Source of the DNA: Parafrigoribacterium mesophilum
Lineage (GTDB): Bacteria; Actinomycetota; Actinomycetes; Actinomycetales; Microbacteriaceae
DNA length: 64,000 bases
NCBI RefSeq assembly: GCF_039652555.1
Contig: NZ_JBDJAF010000001.1
Location: 310,001 to 374,000 of the forward strand
Direction: 5' to 3'
Positions 24,954 through 33,603 of this stretch are shown one piece after another. Each line of letters begins with the position of its first letter. The stretch's first letter is position 1. The notes below the pieces were generated by a model. It made no database searches and had not been told where the DNA came from. It saw nothing but the letters and a program-made list of their open reading frames with translations. The position numbers and the translations under genes were made by a program.

Positions 24954-25634
24954 ATGATGGATGCCAGCGCCGACATGGCAGAACGCCTGAACGCGAACAC
25001 GACCGGTCTCGAGCCGGGGATCTGGGTTCCGCTGCTTCGCCTTTTGGCACACGGTCAACCCGTCGAGGTCTGGGATCTCGCGGCTGCCACAGGACGGACG
25101 ATAACGCAGACCCGTGAGGCACTCGATGCCATCTCTGACACCGAATACGACGAGCACGGGCGGATCATCGGCCGGGGCCTGACCCTACAACCCACCCAGT
25201 TCCACTTTGAGGTCAACAAGCGACCACTCTTTACGTGGTGCGCGCTGGACACGTTGATCTTCCCTGCCATCCTCGGAACTGCGGCAAGGATCGAGTCGTC
25301 CTGTCCGGCCACCAGCACGCCGATACTGGTACACATCGATGCCGCCGGTGCAGCCAAAGCCCGACCGACGACCACCGTGGTATCCCTGATCGACACGAAC
25401 CGCACGCGCTCGATACGTTCAGAATTCTGCAACCAGGTCCACTTCTTCGCCTCCGCCGAAGCGGCCCAACCGTGGCTCGAGAGCCACGCCAGCGGCTTCG
25501 TGTTACCAGTGGTAGAAGCCGGCCAGCTGGGACGGCGAATGGCGCACGCCCTCGTGGAGGAGGCAGAGTCGAAACACCCCGAGCCATTGGCCAGGCACTC
25601 CCACTATCACACCGGAAGCACACTGGAGAAATGA
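24954..25634 (+). CDS. merB: Organomercurial lyase
   Basis: 226 residues. The catalytic triad falls at the same numbers as in the characterised enzyme: C96 and D99 in FTWCALDTLIFP, and C159 in RSEFCNQVHFF. It cleaves the carbon-mercury bond of organomercurials by protonolysis and hands Hg(II) to MerA, so the locus is broad-spectrum. It is 45 bp after merA. Its end overlaps the start region of a HAD hydrolase gene. Confidence 0.96.
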   Translation: MMDASADMAERLNANTTGLEPGIWVPLLRLLAHGQPVEVWDLAAATGRTITQTREALDAISDTEYDEHGRIIGRGLTLQPTQFHFEVNKRPLFTWCALDTLIFPAILGTAARIESSCPATSTPILVHIDAAGAAKARPTTTVVSLIDTNRTRSIRSEFCNQVHFFASAEAAQPWLESHASGFVLPVVEAGQLGRRMAHALVEEAESKHPEPLARHSHYHTGSTLEK

Positions 25635-25636
25635 GG

Positions 25637-26332
25637 ATGTTGACCAACATGAGCGTTAAGGCAGTCGTTTTCGATGTGAACGGCACGCTATCGGACATGT
25701 CCCCGATCGCTGGCGCGTTCCAGTTCGTGGGCGCACCGCCGACGCTGGCGGAGACCTGGTTCGCCGGAGTTCTGCGGGACGGGTTCGCGCTTTCCACGCT
25801 GGGTGAGAGTAGCCCGTTTGCCGAGATCGCCCGAACCCATCTGACGGCGGTCCTGAGCTCCGCCATTTTGCCGCACTCCATCGATAAGGCGATCTCAACC
25901 ATCCTCGAGCGGCTCGCTACACTGCCGCTGCACCCGGATGTCGCCGAGGGCGTTCGTTCCCTTACCGGCGCCGGCCTGGAAGTGATGACCCTGTCGAACG
26001 GCTCCCCCGATCTCGCTACAAAATTGCTCTCGGACGCAGGTCTCCGCGACGCGTTCTCCCACATCCTCTCGGTGGAAGGCACCGCCCCATGGAAACCGGC
26101 GGACGCGGCCTACGCGCTCGCATCTTCGGCGTCCGGATTCGCACCCCACGAACTGTTGCTCGTGGCAGTCCACCCCTGGGACATCCTCGGCGCCCACCAC
26201 GCCGGGCTGCGCACCGCCTGGATCAACCGCAGCAACGAAACCTACCCGACCTATTTCACCCCACCCGACCTGAGCGCACCATCGATTGTCGAACTCGCGA
26301 AAATTCTCCATTCAGAAGCTTCGGGGAAGTAG
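25637..26332 (+). CDS. HAD-superfamily hydrolase (haloacid dehalogenase type II-like)
   Basis: About 231 residues. The nucleophile Asp is in AVVFDVNGTLSD; motif II is MTLSNGSPDL; a Lys in APWKPADAAY and the VAVHPWDILGA segment complete the core. It is the third gene after merA and merB; starts at 25631, 25637 and 25649 are all in frame. 25637 is chosen for GGAG eight bases upstream. HAD type II enzymes dehalogenate 2-haloacids, but a role beside mer genes is unknown. Confidence 0.85.
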   Translation: MLTNMSVKAVVFDVNGTLSDMSPIAGAFQFVGAPPTLAETWFAGVLRDGFALSTLGESSPFAEIARTHLTAVLSSAILPHSIDKAISTILERLATLPLHPDVAEGVRSLTGAGLEVMTLSNGSPDLATKLLSDAGLRDAFSHILSVEGTAPWKPADAAYALASSASGFAPHELLLVAVHPWDILGAHHAGLRTAWINRSNETYPTYFTPPDLSAPSIVELAKILHSEASGK

Positions 26333-26380
26333 GTCGCCTGGCAGGCGCGATTTGCCGCCCGACGGTTCTGCAGCAGTCGC

Positions 26381-27583
26381 CTAACCAGCATGCGGCGGAT
26401 TCATCACACTCCGGACGGGGCTGGCGCCGCGGAGCAGTCGGCAGCTGACGCCGCCGGTGGCGAGCACCGCGAGTGCGAGTACGCCGAGGCCGGCGGAGGC
26501 GCCGGCAACGGTGACGATGCTGCCCACAAGCAGAGGGCCGCCAGCGTCGCCGAGCTCACGGCCCAGTTCGGCGGAGCCCATGGTCCGCCCCATCCGTTCC
26601 GGTGGGGTGGTCTCGGCCAGGTGCGCGAAGCCGAGCGGGGTGACCGTTCCAATGTCCACTCCGATGACTGCGGCCGCAAGGTACAGCGTGATCGGGGCGG
26701 GGAGAACCGCCACGGTGGCGATGCCGGTTGCGAGGACCACCAACCCCGCGCCGATCCCGCCCCGGTCGCCGACGCGCCCCCGATCCCGTGAGTGGCCCAC
26801 GAACGGCTGAACCAGTGACGATGCCAGCGCAAGAACGGTGATCACGGCGGTGCTGGCGAAGATATCCATTCCCAGTGTCGAACCGACGGCGGGCAGGAAG
26901 CCGACGGCAGCGCCGAGCGATCCGGTCGCTGCAGCAAGCGCCAGGGTCGGGATGAGAAAGCTTCGTTGCGTGACCTGCCGTGTGAGGTCCACCAGTGTGT
27001 ACCGGGGGCGTGGCAGCGGCGGCAGGGCCGGGAGCGCCAGGCCGACCCACACGGCGGTGACCGTTGCGATGCCGGCGAGAACGCCGAACAGGAGCGGGAA
27101 TCCGCCCAGCCAGATCAGGCCGGCACCAAGGATCGGGCCGAGCGCGTAGCCGAGCGCTTTCCACGACCCGAACCGGCCGAAATATTCTCCGACCGAGAGC
27201 CCGGTCGACAGTCGGGCGACCGTGGCGGACGATGCCGGGGAGAACGCAGCCGCCGCTGCGCCCTGGCCGAGTCGGACCAGTCCTAGGGCTACCGGGCCGG
27301 CAACGAACATTCCAACGGTAGAGATCACGGCGAACGCGATGAGTCCGCCGATGATCACCGGATTCGTCCCGATCCGATCGCTGAGTGAGCCGAACACCGG
27401 TTTGAGAACGACCTCGGCCACGTCATACACCGCCAGCAGGATGCCGAGACTCAGCAGAGTCAGTCCGATGCTGCCGGCCTCCGCCCCGAATCCCGCGGCG
27501 ATGCTGTGTGCGCCAAACGCGGTGGTGAACCCGGCCGCGTAAAGAGGCGCGATCACACCACGGCGCCACCCAGTCCGACTCAT
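26381..27583 (-). CDS. MFS transporter
   Basis: 400 residues with twelve hydrophobic helices. The MFS signature between helices 2 and 3 is visible (VFGSLSDRIGTNPVI) and repeated in degenerate form in the second half (FVGHSRDRGRVGDRGG). It resembles drug-type proton antiporters; the substrate is not inferable. The start ATG 27583 overlaps the stop of the DUF2127 gene, so the two are coupled. Confidence 0.87.
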   Translation of the reverse strand: MSRTGWRRGVIAPLYAAGFTTAFGAHSIAAGFGAEAGSIGLTLLSLGILLAVYDVAEVVLKPVFGSLSDRIGTNPVIIGGLIAFAVISTVGMFVAGPVALGLVRLGQGAAAAAFSPASSATVARLSTGLSVGEYFGRFGSWKALGYALGPILGAGLIWLGGFPLLFGVLAGIATVTAVWVGLALPALPPLPRPRYTLVDLTRQVTQRSFLIPTLALAAATGSLGAAVGFLPAVGSTLGMDIFASTAVITVLALASSLVQPFVGHSRDRGRVGDRGGIGAGLVVLATGIATVAVLPAPITLYLAAAVIGVDIGTVTPLGFAHLAETTPPERMGRTMGSAELGRELGDAGGPLLVGSIVTVAGASAGLGVLALAVLATGGVSCRLLRGASPVRSVMNPPHAG

Positions 27584-28098
27584 CCCACATCCTCCTCGGC
27601 ACTTCGGCGCCCCTTTCGGATGCGATATTCCCGCACGGTAAGGATGACGACGAAGACATCGAACGCGGTGAGCAGCAACAGCCCCCACGAGAAGGCCACC
27701 AGCAGCAGATAAGCCTGGTAGAGGATGAAGGCGATCAAAAAGGTGATCAGCCACGGGTAGGCCCAGAGACGATTCCGGAGCACTGCCGCGACGAGGATGA
27801 CTTTGACGAGTCCGTGAACCAGGAGGTAGACCGCACCGAAAAGGGTCGCCGAGACGTCGAGACTGCCGGCGAAGTGCACGAGCGCGTTTGCCAGCAGGTC
27901 GCGCGGATCTTCGGAGAGTTCGTGCTGGGTGAGGATCGACACCAGGGTGTTGATCTGTGCCGGCGTGGTGACCAGCAGCAACACACCACCGATTACCTCA
28001 AAGACGCCGTCGAGTCCTTTCAGGAGCAGGGTCACGAAAAACGTTCGGTCGAGCAGGACGTTGTCTCCCCCGATCACGGACTCCCGCAGCCTAGGCAT
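27580..28098 (-). CDS. DUF2127 membrane protein
   Basis: 172 residues and about four membrane helices. The start of helix 1 (LLLKGLDGVFEVIGGVLLL) and the central HGLVKVILVAAVLRNRLWAYPW are typical of DUF2127. The C-terminus is charged and cytoplasmic. Function is unknown in the family. It is translationally coupled to the following MFS gene, so it may modulate that transporter. Confidence 0.85.
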   Translation of the reverse strand: MPRLRESVIGGDNVLLDRTFFVTLLLKGLDGVFEVIGGVLLLVTTPAQINTLVSILTQHELSEDPRDLLANALVHFAGSLDVSATLFGAVYLLVHGLVKVILVAAVLRNRLWAYPWLITFLIAFILYQAYLLLVAFSWGLLLLTAFDVFVVILTVREYRIRKGRRSAEEDVG

Positions 28099-28255
28099 GT
28101 AACTATTTCAACACTGGACCGGGCGGAGAGCTGGCCCGGAATGGGGACGGCAGCTTCGCCGTCATCGATGCAGGGAGTTGGAAGCATCTGAACGCTAGCG
28201 GAGAGTTCCGGCCGCAGGGTTCGTGTCGGCCACATCGGCGGTTATGGTGCGGGGC

Positions 28256-29260
28256 ATGAACAAATCGAATCGTGTCGTCGTCATCACGGGCGCGTCATCC
28301 GGTATCGGCCGAGAAACCGCGTTGGAGTTCGGTAGACGTGGGGCGTGCGTCGTGGCCGCCGCCCGCAACCAGGAGGCTCTTCAATCCTTGAGTGAGGAGA
28401 TCAAGCGGCTGGGCGGCGAGGCGTTGCCCGTGGCCACGGATGTCAGCGACTTCGCTCAGATGACCGCGCTGGCATCCGCCGCGGTGGAGCGCTTCGGCCG
28501 GATCGATATCTGGGTGAACAACGCGGCCGTGTCCACCTATGGCACCGTCGAACAGATGGAGCCGGACGAGCTCCATCGGGTGATCGAGGTCAACCTCATG
28601 GGTCAGATCTACGGGATGAAAGCGGCCCTGCCGCACCTGCGCGCCTCCCGCGGCTCCATCGTCAATGTGTCCTCGGCCCTGGCCGAACGCTCCGTGCCGT
28701 TGCAGGCGGCATACCGCGCCGCCAAGCACGGCATCGTGGCCTTCGGGGAAGCGTTGCGCCTGGAGCTGAAGGCGGAAAAGTCGCCCATTCAGGTCATCGA
28801 CGTGCTGCCGTCCTCGATCAACACCCCACTGTTCCGGCACGCCCGGTCCAAGATCGGAGTCAAGCCCAAACCGGTCGGTCGCATCTACGAGCCGTCCGTC
28901 GTGGCCGAAGCGATCGTGGCAGCAGCCGGCCATCCGGTGCCGCGGGTGTACGCGGGCTTCGCCGGACGGATGCTCGACATCGGCCAGCGGATCAGCCCTC
29001 GACTCACCGACTGGTATCTCAGCGGCCCCGGCGACGCAATCGCCGGCCAGCGCACCGACGTCCCCGACGAGGGTGCCGACAACCTGTTCACCCCCAGCAC
29101 CGGACGCGGCAGTACGACCGGGGACTTCGGCCAGCGATCGAAGTCCACGAGCGTGTACACGCGAACCCTCGCGCCGCATCCGGCTGTAGGGCGCGTCGCA
29201 GTCGCGGCTGGCGTTGCGGCGGCGGGCCTGGTCCTGCGCCGGGCCGGCAGTCGGAGATGA
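28256..29260 (+). CDS. SDR with C-terminal extension
   Basis: 334 residues. SDR core with TGASSGIGRETALEF, NNAAVSTYG, catalytic Ser in NVSSALAERS and YRAAK. The last 60-70 residues form a low-complexity linker and a hydrophobic C-terminal helix (VGRVAVAAGVAAAGLVL), so it may be membrane-attached. ATG 28256 is chosen; longer in-frame starts at 28244 and 28223 exist. It overlaps the following glycoside-hydrolase-like gene by ATGA. Substrate unknown. Confidence 0.87.
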   Translation: MNKSNRVVVITGASSGIGRETALEFGRRGACVVAAARNQEALQSLSEEIKRLGGEALPVATDVSDFAQMTALASAAVERFGRIDIWVNNAAVSTYGTVEQMEPDELHRVIEVNLMGQIYGMKAALPHLRASRGSIVNVSSALAERSVPLQAAYRAAKHGIVAFGEALRLELKAEKSPIQVIDVLPSSINTPLFRHARSKIGVKPKPVGRIYEPSVVAEAIVAAAGHPVPRVYAGFAGRMLDIGQRISPRLTDWYLSGPGDAIAGQRTDVPDEGADNLFTPSTGRGSTTGDFGQRSKSTSVYTRTLAPHPAVGRVAVAAGVAAAGLVLRRAGSRR

Positions 29261-31392
29261 ACCGAGTTCGAGACGTCAGGGTCCGGCCGGACCTGCTGTA
29301 CGTTTCGAGCGGGTGGAATGTGCTGATCACCGACGTGCACGGCCGGGTCGCCGGAATCGGCTCTCAGGGCTTCTATGCCAAGAACACTCGGGTGCTCACC
29401 CGCGAACGCATCACGGTGGACGGCGAGGAGCCGCAGGCATTCACGACAGCCAAGGTGGGCGCACACGCGCTGATGTCCTACGCGAAACTCGTGGACGGCG
29501 AAACCCTCCCCCGGCGGGGCGTTTATCTGCTGGTCGAACGATTCGTCGGCGAGGGCTTGCGAACCCGTCTCACGGTGCAGAGCTATTCGGACGTCAAGCA
29601 ACACTTCGACCTCGGTATCGAACTGGATGCCGACTTCAGCGACACCGAGGAGGCTGAGAGCGGAACGCGGCAACAGCACGGCCAGGTCGTCGATTCCTGG
29701 GATGACAGGGCGAAGCGGATGCGGCTGGACTACCGGCATCCGCAACTGCAGTTGGCGGTCACGACCACCGTTGAAACGCCCGGTGAAGTGTCATACCGGG
29801 ACGGGATTCTGGGCGTCGACCTGGTTGTTGCGCCGGGAAGTTTCGTCGGCCTCGACCTGGTCACCGAACCGTGGATCGACGGGATCAGGCTGCCGGCGCC
29901 CCGGGCGACGTATGCGGAGCCGGACGATGTGGCGGCGCGAGCCCGCAGCCGCTTACGGCGCGAATTCGCGACGCTGCACTCTACGAATGTCGATGTCGCA
30001 ACCGCCTGGCAGAGCGCGGTGAGCGACCTGGCCTCCCTGGCATTGGGTGAACGTTCTGGCCCGACCGCCCCGATCGCCGGGCTGCCGATTTACCAGCAGA
30101 TCTTCGGACGGGACACCCTCACGACCGGCTGGCAGTCGTTGCTCGCCGGTCCGACCATGTTGCGCGACGCCCTGCTGCTCAACGCGGAGCACATCGGCAG
30201 GACCATCGACGATTGGCGCGACGAGGAGCCGGGGAAGATGGTGCATCAGGCCCGGCACGGGCCGCTGTCGAAGCTCGACATCAATCCGTTCAGCGGATAC
30301 TACGGAGATTGGTCCACGAGCCCGGACTTTCTCATCTTTCTCGGCCAGTATCTCGCCTGGACCGGAGATCTGGACACCGTTCGCCACGTTTTGCCGGCGG
30401 CACGCCAGGCCCTCGACTGGTTGCGGCGCTATGCCGACCCGGACCGCGACGGGTTCATCGAGTACGAGACGCGATCCGAGCGCGGTGTGAAGAACCAGGG
30501 TTGGAAGTACTCGGCTACGGCCATCGTCGACCAGGACGGCGTCTCGGTAAAAAACCCCATCGCGAGCAGTGAACTGCAGGGCTACCACTACGCCGCGCTG
30601 CGCTACGCGGCGCTGACCTTCACCGCCTGCGGTGACCGGGTCTTCGCCGCACAGCTCGTCGCGCGCGCCGGCCGGCTGCGGCGCCGGTTCCACAGGACGT
30701 TTTGGATGCCGGAGCACGGCTGCTATGCGCAGGCACTGGGCCCGGACAAGCAGCAGGTGCGCTCTGTGAACTCCAACGACGCCCAGTTGCTGGCCACCGG
30801 CATCGTGCCCAGCGCCCTGGCCTCCACCGTCGCCCGGCGGATGCTCGCCCCCGACATGTTCAGCGGCTGGGGAATGCGCACACTCTCGGCGGAGCATCCG
30901 GCCTACGACCCGTTCAGCTACCACCGCGGCAGTGTCTGGCCGGTCGAGGCCGGCACGCTGGCGATCGGCCTCGCACGATACGGATGTTGGGACGAACTGC
31001 ACCGCATCGCCGAAGCGACCTTCGCCGCGGCATCACTGTTCGAGGGTCACCGACTGCCCGAAGTGCTCTCCGGGCTCCCTCGAGACGACGCCCATCCACA
31101 CCCCGGTGTGTATCCGGACTCCTGCTCTCCCCAAGCCTGGTCGGCCAGCGCCATCATCGCCATCATCCAGTCGTTGCTGGTGCTGCGGCCGGTCGCGCCG
31201 CTGCGAACCATCGTTGTCGACCCGCACCTGCCGCAGTGGTTGCCGGACTTCACGATCGAAGGTGTTCACGTGGGCACGGCGACCTTCGACCTGGCGGTGC
31301 GGCGCACCCGAAATGGCGGCGCCACCGTGAAAGCCCGCGGCGACCACGTCACCGTCGTACATCAGCCAACGCTGCAAAGCCGCCGCCGGTGA
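29257..31392 (+). CDS. Glycogen-debranching-like glucosidase
   Basis: 711 residues. The N-terminal domain (residues about 10-220) fits the glycogen-debranching N-terminal family, and the C-terminal part is an (alpha/alpha)6 barrel as in amylo-alpha-1,6-glucosidase and relatives: GRDTLTTGWQSLLAGP, FSGYYGDWSTSPDFL, YETRSERGVKNQGWKYS, YDPFSYHRGSVWPVEAG. Acid residues in RGVKNQGWKYS and the ...WPVE region fit GH63/GH133-like catalysis. No signal peptide, so cytoplasmic. Coupled to the preceding SDR. It may also act on mannosylglycerate-type solutes. Confidence 0.85.
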   Translation: MNRVRDVRVRPDLLYVSSGWNVLITDVHGRVAGIGSQGFYAKNTRVLTRERITVDGEEPQAFTTAKVGAHALMSYAKLVDGETLPRRGVYLLVERFVGEGLRTRLTVQSYSDVKQHFDLGIELDADFSDTEEAESGTRQQHGQVVDSWDDRAKRMRLDYRHPQLQLAVTTTVETPGEVSYRDGILGVDLVVAPGSFVGLDLVTEPWIDGIRLPAPRATYAEPDDVAARARSRLRREFATLHSTNVDVATAWQSAVSDLASLALGERSGPTAPIAGLPIYQQIFGRDTLTTGWQSLLAGPTMLRDALLLNAEHIGRTIDDWRDEEPGKMVHQARHGPLSKLDINPFSGYYGDWSTSPDFLIFLGQYLAWTGDLDTVRHVLPAARQALDWLRRYADPDRDGFIEYETRSERGVKNQGWKYSATAIVDQDGVSVKNPIASSELQGYHYAALRYAALTFTACGDRVFAAQLVARAGRLRRRFHRTFWMPEHGCYAQALGPDKQQVRSVNSNDAQLLATGIVPSALASTVARRMLAPDMFSGWGMRTLSAEHPAYDPFSYHRGSVWPVEAGTLAIGLARYGCWDELHRIAEATFAAASLFEGHRLPEVLSGLPRDDAHPHPGVYPDSCSPQAWSASAIIAIIQSLLVLRPVAPLRTIVVDPHLPQWLPDFTIEGVHVGTATFDLAVRRTRNGGATVKARGDHVTVVHQPTLQSRRR

Positions 31393-31404
31393 CAACGTAC
31401 GCGT

Positions 31405-31441
31405 TTCTCGGATGGTCGAGCGCAGTCGAAACCGTACGCGT
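31405..31441. repeat. Dispersed GGTCGAG repeat flanked by 9-bp direct repeats
   Basis: GGTCGAGCGCAGTCGAAACC at 31414-31433 is a copy of the dispersed intergenic motif. CGTACGCGT occurs at 31396-31404 and again at 31433-31441, directly bracketing it, as a target duplication would. It fills the gap between the debranching-enzyme and LysR gene ends. Confidence 0.6.
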
Positions 31442-32355
31442 CAGCGGAGGGATTTTGAAGGGAATTCGGCAGTTATCGCCCTGAGTTGCGCCAAGACGGA
31501 TTGGACGTTGTCACGCTCCAGGGTTTCCGGTCGGGAGAGACAATCGATGTGCCGGCCGATCGCGGGGCGCGAGAGCGGGCGAAGAACGACGTCGGGGTTG
31601 TTGCGAAGATCAGTGGTGTAACGGGGCATCAGAGCGACGCAGTCGGTGGCGGCGACCACCGTCGCGGCCACGAAAAACTCGTTGATCCGGTGGCGTAGGT
31701 AGGCTTCGGCACCACCGATGCTTGCGATCAGGCTGACTGCCCGTTCGAGTGGGAAACCTTCATGAACTGCCACCCAGGCTTCCCCGCGGAGGTCCTCCGG
31801 TTCGATTGACGGCTTCGCGGCCAGGCGGTGGTCGCGCCGAACTGCCAGATCCAGCGGTTCAACCAACAGCGGTTCCGCCCGAACCGACGCTGGCCAGGGG
31901 GCACTGCCGACCAGTCGGTGAGCGATGACCAGGTCATGGTCTGCGGTAAGTGCCGGAAAGTCCTCCTGTGCTACATCGAAATCGCTCACGCTGATCAGTG
32001 GTCGTCCAAAGTGGCCGGACGCGGCCAGCATCGGGCCGAAGAGGGCCAGACCCGCACTGTGGAAGGCCGCGACCGACACTGTTCCCACTGTCTCGCTCTG
32101 GAAGCGCGCCACCGCCTGCTCGGCACGCGCCAGCGCAACTTCCACCTCGACTGCGCTCAGCGCCAACGCTCGTCCGGCATCGGTAAGGGCGGTTCGCCGG
32201 CCGTCTTTGAAAGTCAATGGGACAGGCAACTTTCGCTGCAGTGCGCTGAGCTGTTGCGATACCGACGACGGAGTGACATGCATGGCCGCGGCGACGGCGG
32301 CGATGCTGCCCCGCTCGCCCAACTCTCGCAAGGCGCGCAACTGTCCCAATTCCAT
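31441..32355 (-). CDS. LysR-family transcriptional regulator
   Basis: 304 residues. N-terminal HTH with RALRELGERGSIAAVAAAMH and VTPSSVSQQLSALQRKL; a substrate-binding domain follows with FHSAGLALFGPMLA. The N-terminal region belongs to the actinobacterial LysR subgroup that begins MELxQLRAL. It is divergent from a DMT exporter gene 71 bp away, the usual LysR layout, so it probably controls that exporter. Confidence 0.92.
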   Translation of the reverse strand: MELGQLRALRELGERGSIAAVAAAMHVTPSSVSQQLSALQRKLPVPLTFKDGRRTALTDAGRALALSAVEVEVALARAEQAVARFQSETVGTVSVAAFHSAGLALFGPMLAASGHFGRPLISVSDFDVAQEDFPALTADHDLVIAHRLVGSAPWPASVRAEPLLVEPLDLAVRRDHRLAAKPSIEPEDLRGEAWVAVHEGFPLERAVSLIASIGGAEAYLRHRINEFFVAATVVAATDCVALMPRYTTDLRNNPDVVLRPLSRPAIGRHIDCLSRPETLERDNVQSVLAQLRAITAEFPSKSLR

Positions 32356-32426
32356 AATGACAAACTAATGCATATCGCCCAGAACTGGTCCTTGTTCTAA
32401 TTGGTTCCTGCCGGGAACATGAAGAA

Positions 32427-33338
32427 GTGATCGGTTATTTCGTCCGGGTTCGTGTGGATCTCGCGCTTCTCGTGGTCGCCGCGTCATGGGGGTCAACGTA
32501 CCTCGCGGCCAAAGAGTTGGTCGCGCCAAATACAGTAGTGGCGCTCCTTTCGGTGCGCATGCTGCTCGCCGCAGCGATCATGTCCGCCATCGTCGCCGTG
32601 CGGCAGAAGCAGGTGAACTATGCGGAGCTGCGGGTGGGTGTGCTCCTCGGGGTGATGCTTTCGGTTGTGTTCGCACTCGAAACCTTCGGAATCGCCCACA
32701 CCTCGGCGACCAATGCCGGACTCATCATCAGTCTGACGATTGTGTTCACTCCGATGCTCGACTCCGTCGCGTCCGCTCGGCGGCTGTCACGTCAGTTCCT
32801 TCTCGCCGCAGGGACGGCGGTCGTAGGTGTGGCGTTCCTCGCGACTAACGGTGATCTCCGCCCGCCCAGCTTGGGAGACGTGCTGGTGCTGGGTGCCGCA
32901 ACCATGAGGGCGGTACACGTCATTTGCCTGGATAAGTACACCATCGGCAAAACGGTGGACTCGCTGAACCTCACGACCGTGCAGGTGGGCACCTGCGGCA
33001 TCCTCTTCACAGGGATATCAATGGTCTCCGGCGTCCCCATCCCGACGTACCTGGCACAGCTGGATGCGATGCAAATCTTTCTTCTCGTCTATCTCGTTGT
33101 CGTGTGCACCGTGTTTGCGTTTTTCACGCAAACGTGGGCCGTTCGGCGAACATCGCCTTCACGAGTCAGTCTCCTCCTCGGTACCGAACCCGTTTGGGCC
33201 GTCGTAGCGGGAATCGTAATTGCACACGACACCTTCGAAATCATCGGGTATCTCGGGATCACGCTCATTCTCGCTGGGACGGCGGTTGGTCGCTCTATCG
33301 AACAGCGAGGCCGGGTACCGTCCGCCTTCGCTCAATGA
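32427..33338 (+). CDS. DMT/EamA-family transporter
   Basis: 303 residues with about ten membrane helices in two EamA halves (ASWGSTYLAAKELV...GIAHTSATNAGLI, and VCTVFAFFTQTWAVRRTSPS with LGTEPVWAVVAGI). DMT members commonly export amino acids or small metabolites. The start is GTG at 32427. Expression is likely under the divergent LysR protein. Base composition is a little lower in GC than the flanks. Substrate unknown. Confidence 0.88.
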   Translation: MIGYFVRVRVDLALLVVAASWGSTYLAAKELVAPNTVVALLSVRMLLAAAIMSAIVAVRQKQVNYAELRVGVLLGVMLSVVFALETFGIAHTSATNAGLIISLTIVFTPMLDSVASARRLSRQFLLAAGTAVVGVAFLATNGDLRPPSLGDVLVLGAATMRAVHVICLDKYTIGKTVDSLNLTTVQVGTCGILFTGISMVSGVPIPTYLAQLDAMQIFLLVYLVVVCTVFAFFTQTWAVRRTSPSRVSLLLGTEPVWAVVAGIVIAHDTFEIIGYLGITLILAGTAVGRSIEQRGRVPSAFAQ

Positions 33339-33358
33339 GCCCCGAATCATCCCGGACC

Positions 33359-33431
33359 ACTGTCGTGTCGGCAGACAGCTCTTCCGACGCCCGGGTGCTC
33401 AGCTCGGCGGCGCGCCGCCGCACGTTGGCGA
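33359..33431 (-). pseudogene. Integrase remnant (matches the intact integrase)
   Basis: 73 bp differ at only about three positions from 57023-57095 of the intact integrase gene, in the same orientation. The matched part encodes residues about 63-87 of that protein (the stretch around VRRRAAELSTGASDELSADT). The flanks do not match. It is a scrap of a lost, closely related element, sitting just downstream of the cytochrome b gene. Confidence 0.85.
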
Positions 33432-33434
33432 GGG

Positions 33435-33602
33435 TCGGGTCTCGACAGGCTCGACCACCAGACGCGAGGCAGGAAAAGACCCGCAGCGGGTGGGGCCAAT
33501 CGGGTTCCGGTACTGGTATCGGTGATTGAGCTTGTCGAAATCCCGGTTCGTTGGGGGGGTCTTGACAGGCTCGACCACCGGGGCCTTCTCGACCACCGGG
33601 GC
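33435..33602. repeat. Cluster of dispersed GCTCGACCACC repeats
   Basis: Contains TCTCGACAGGCTCGACCACC (33439), ATTGAGCTTGTCGAAATCCC, and two TCGACCACCGGGGC copies (33566, 33590), plus an imperfect GC-rich inverted repeat resembling the terminator at 46.4 kb. It lies between the integrase remnant and the cytochrome gene end. Confidence 0.7.
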
Positions 33603-33603
33603 T

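Noticed and set aside
28295..29179. Minus-strand 294-codon frame
   Set aside because: Antisense to the SDR gene; the plus-strand SDR motifs are intact.
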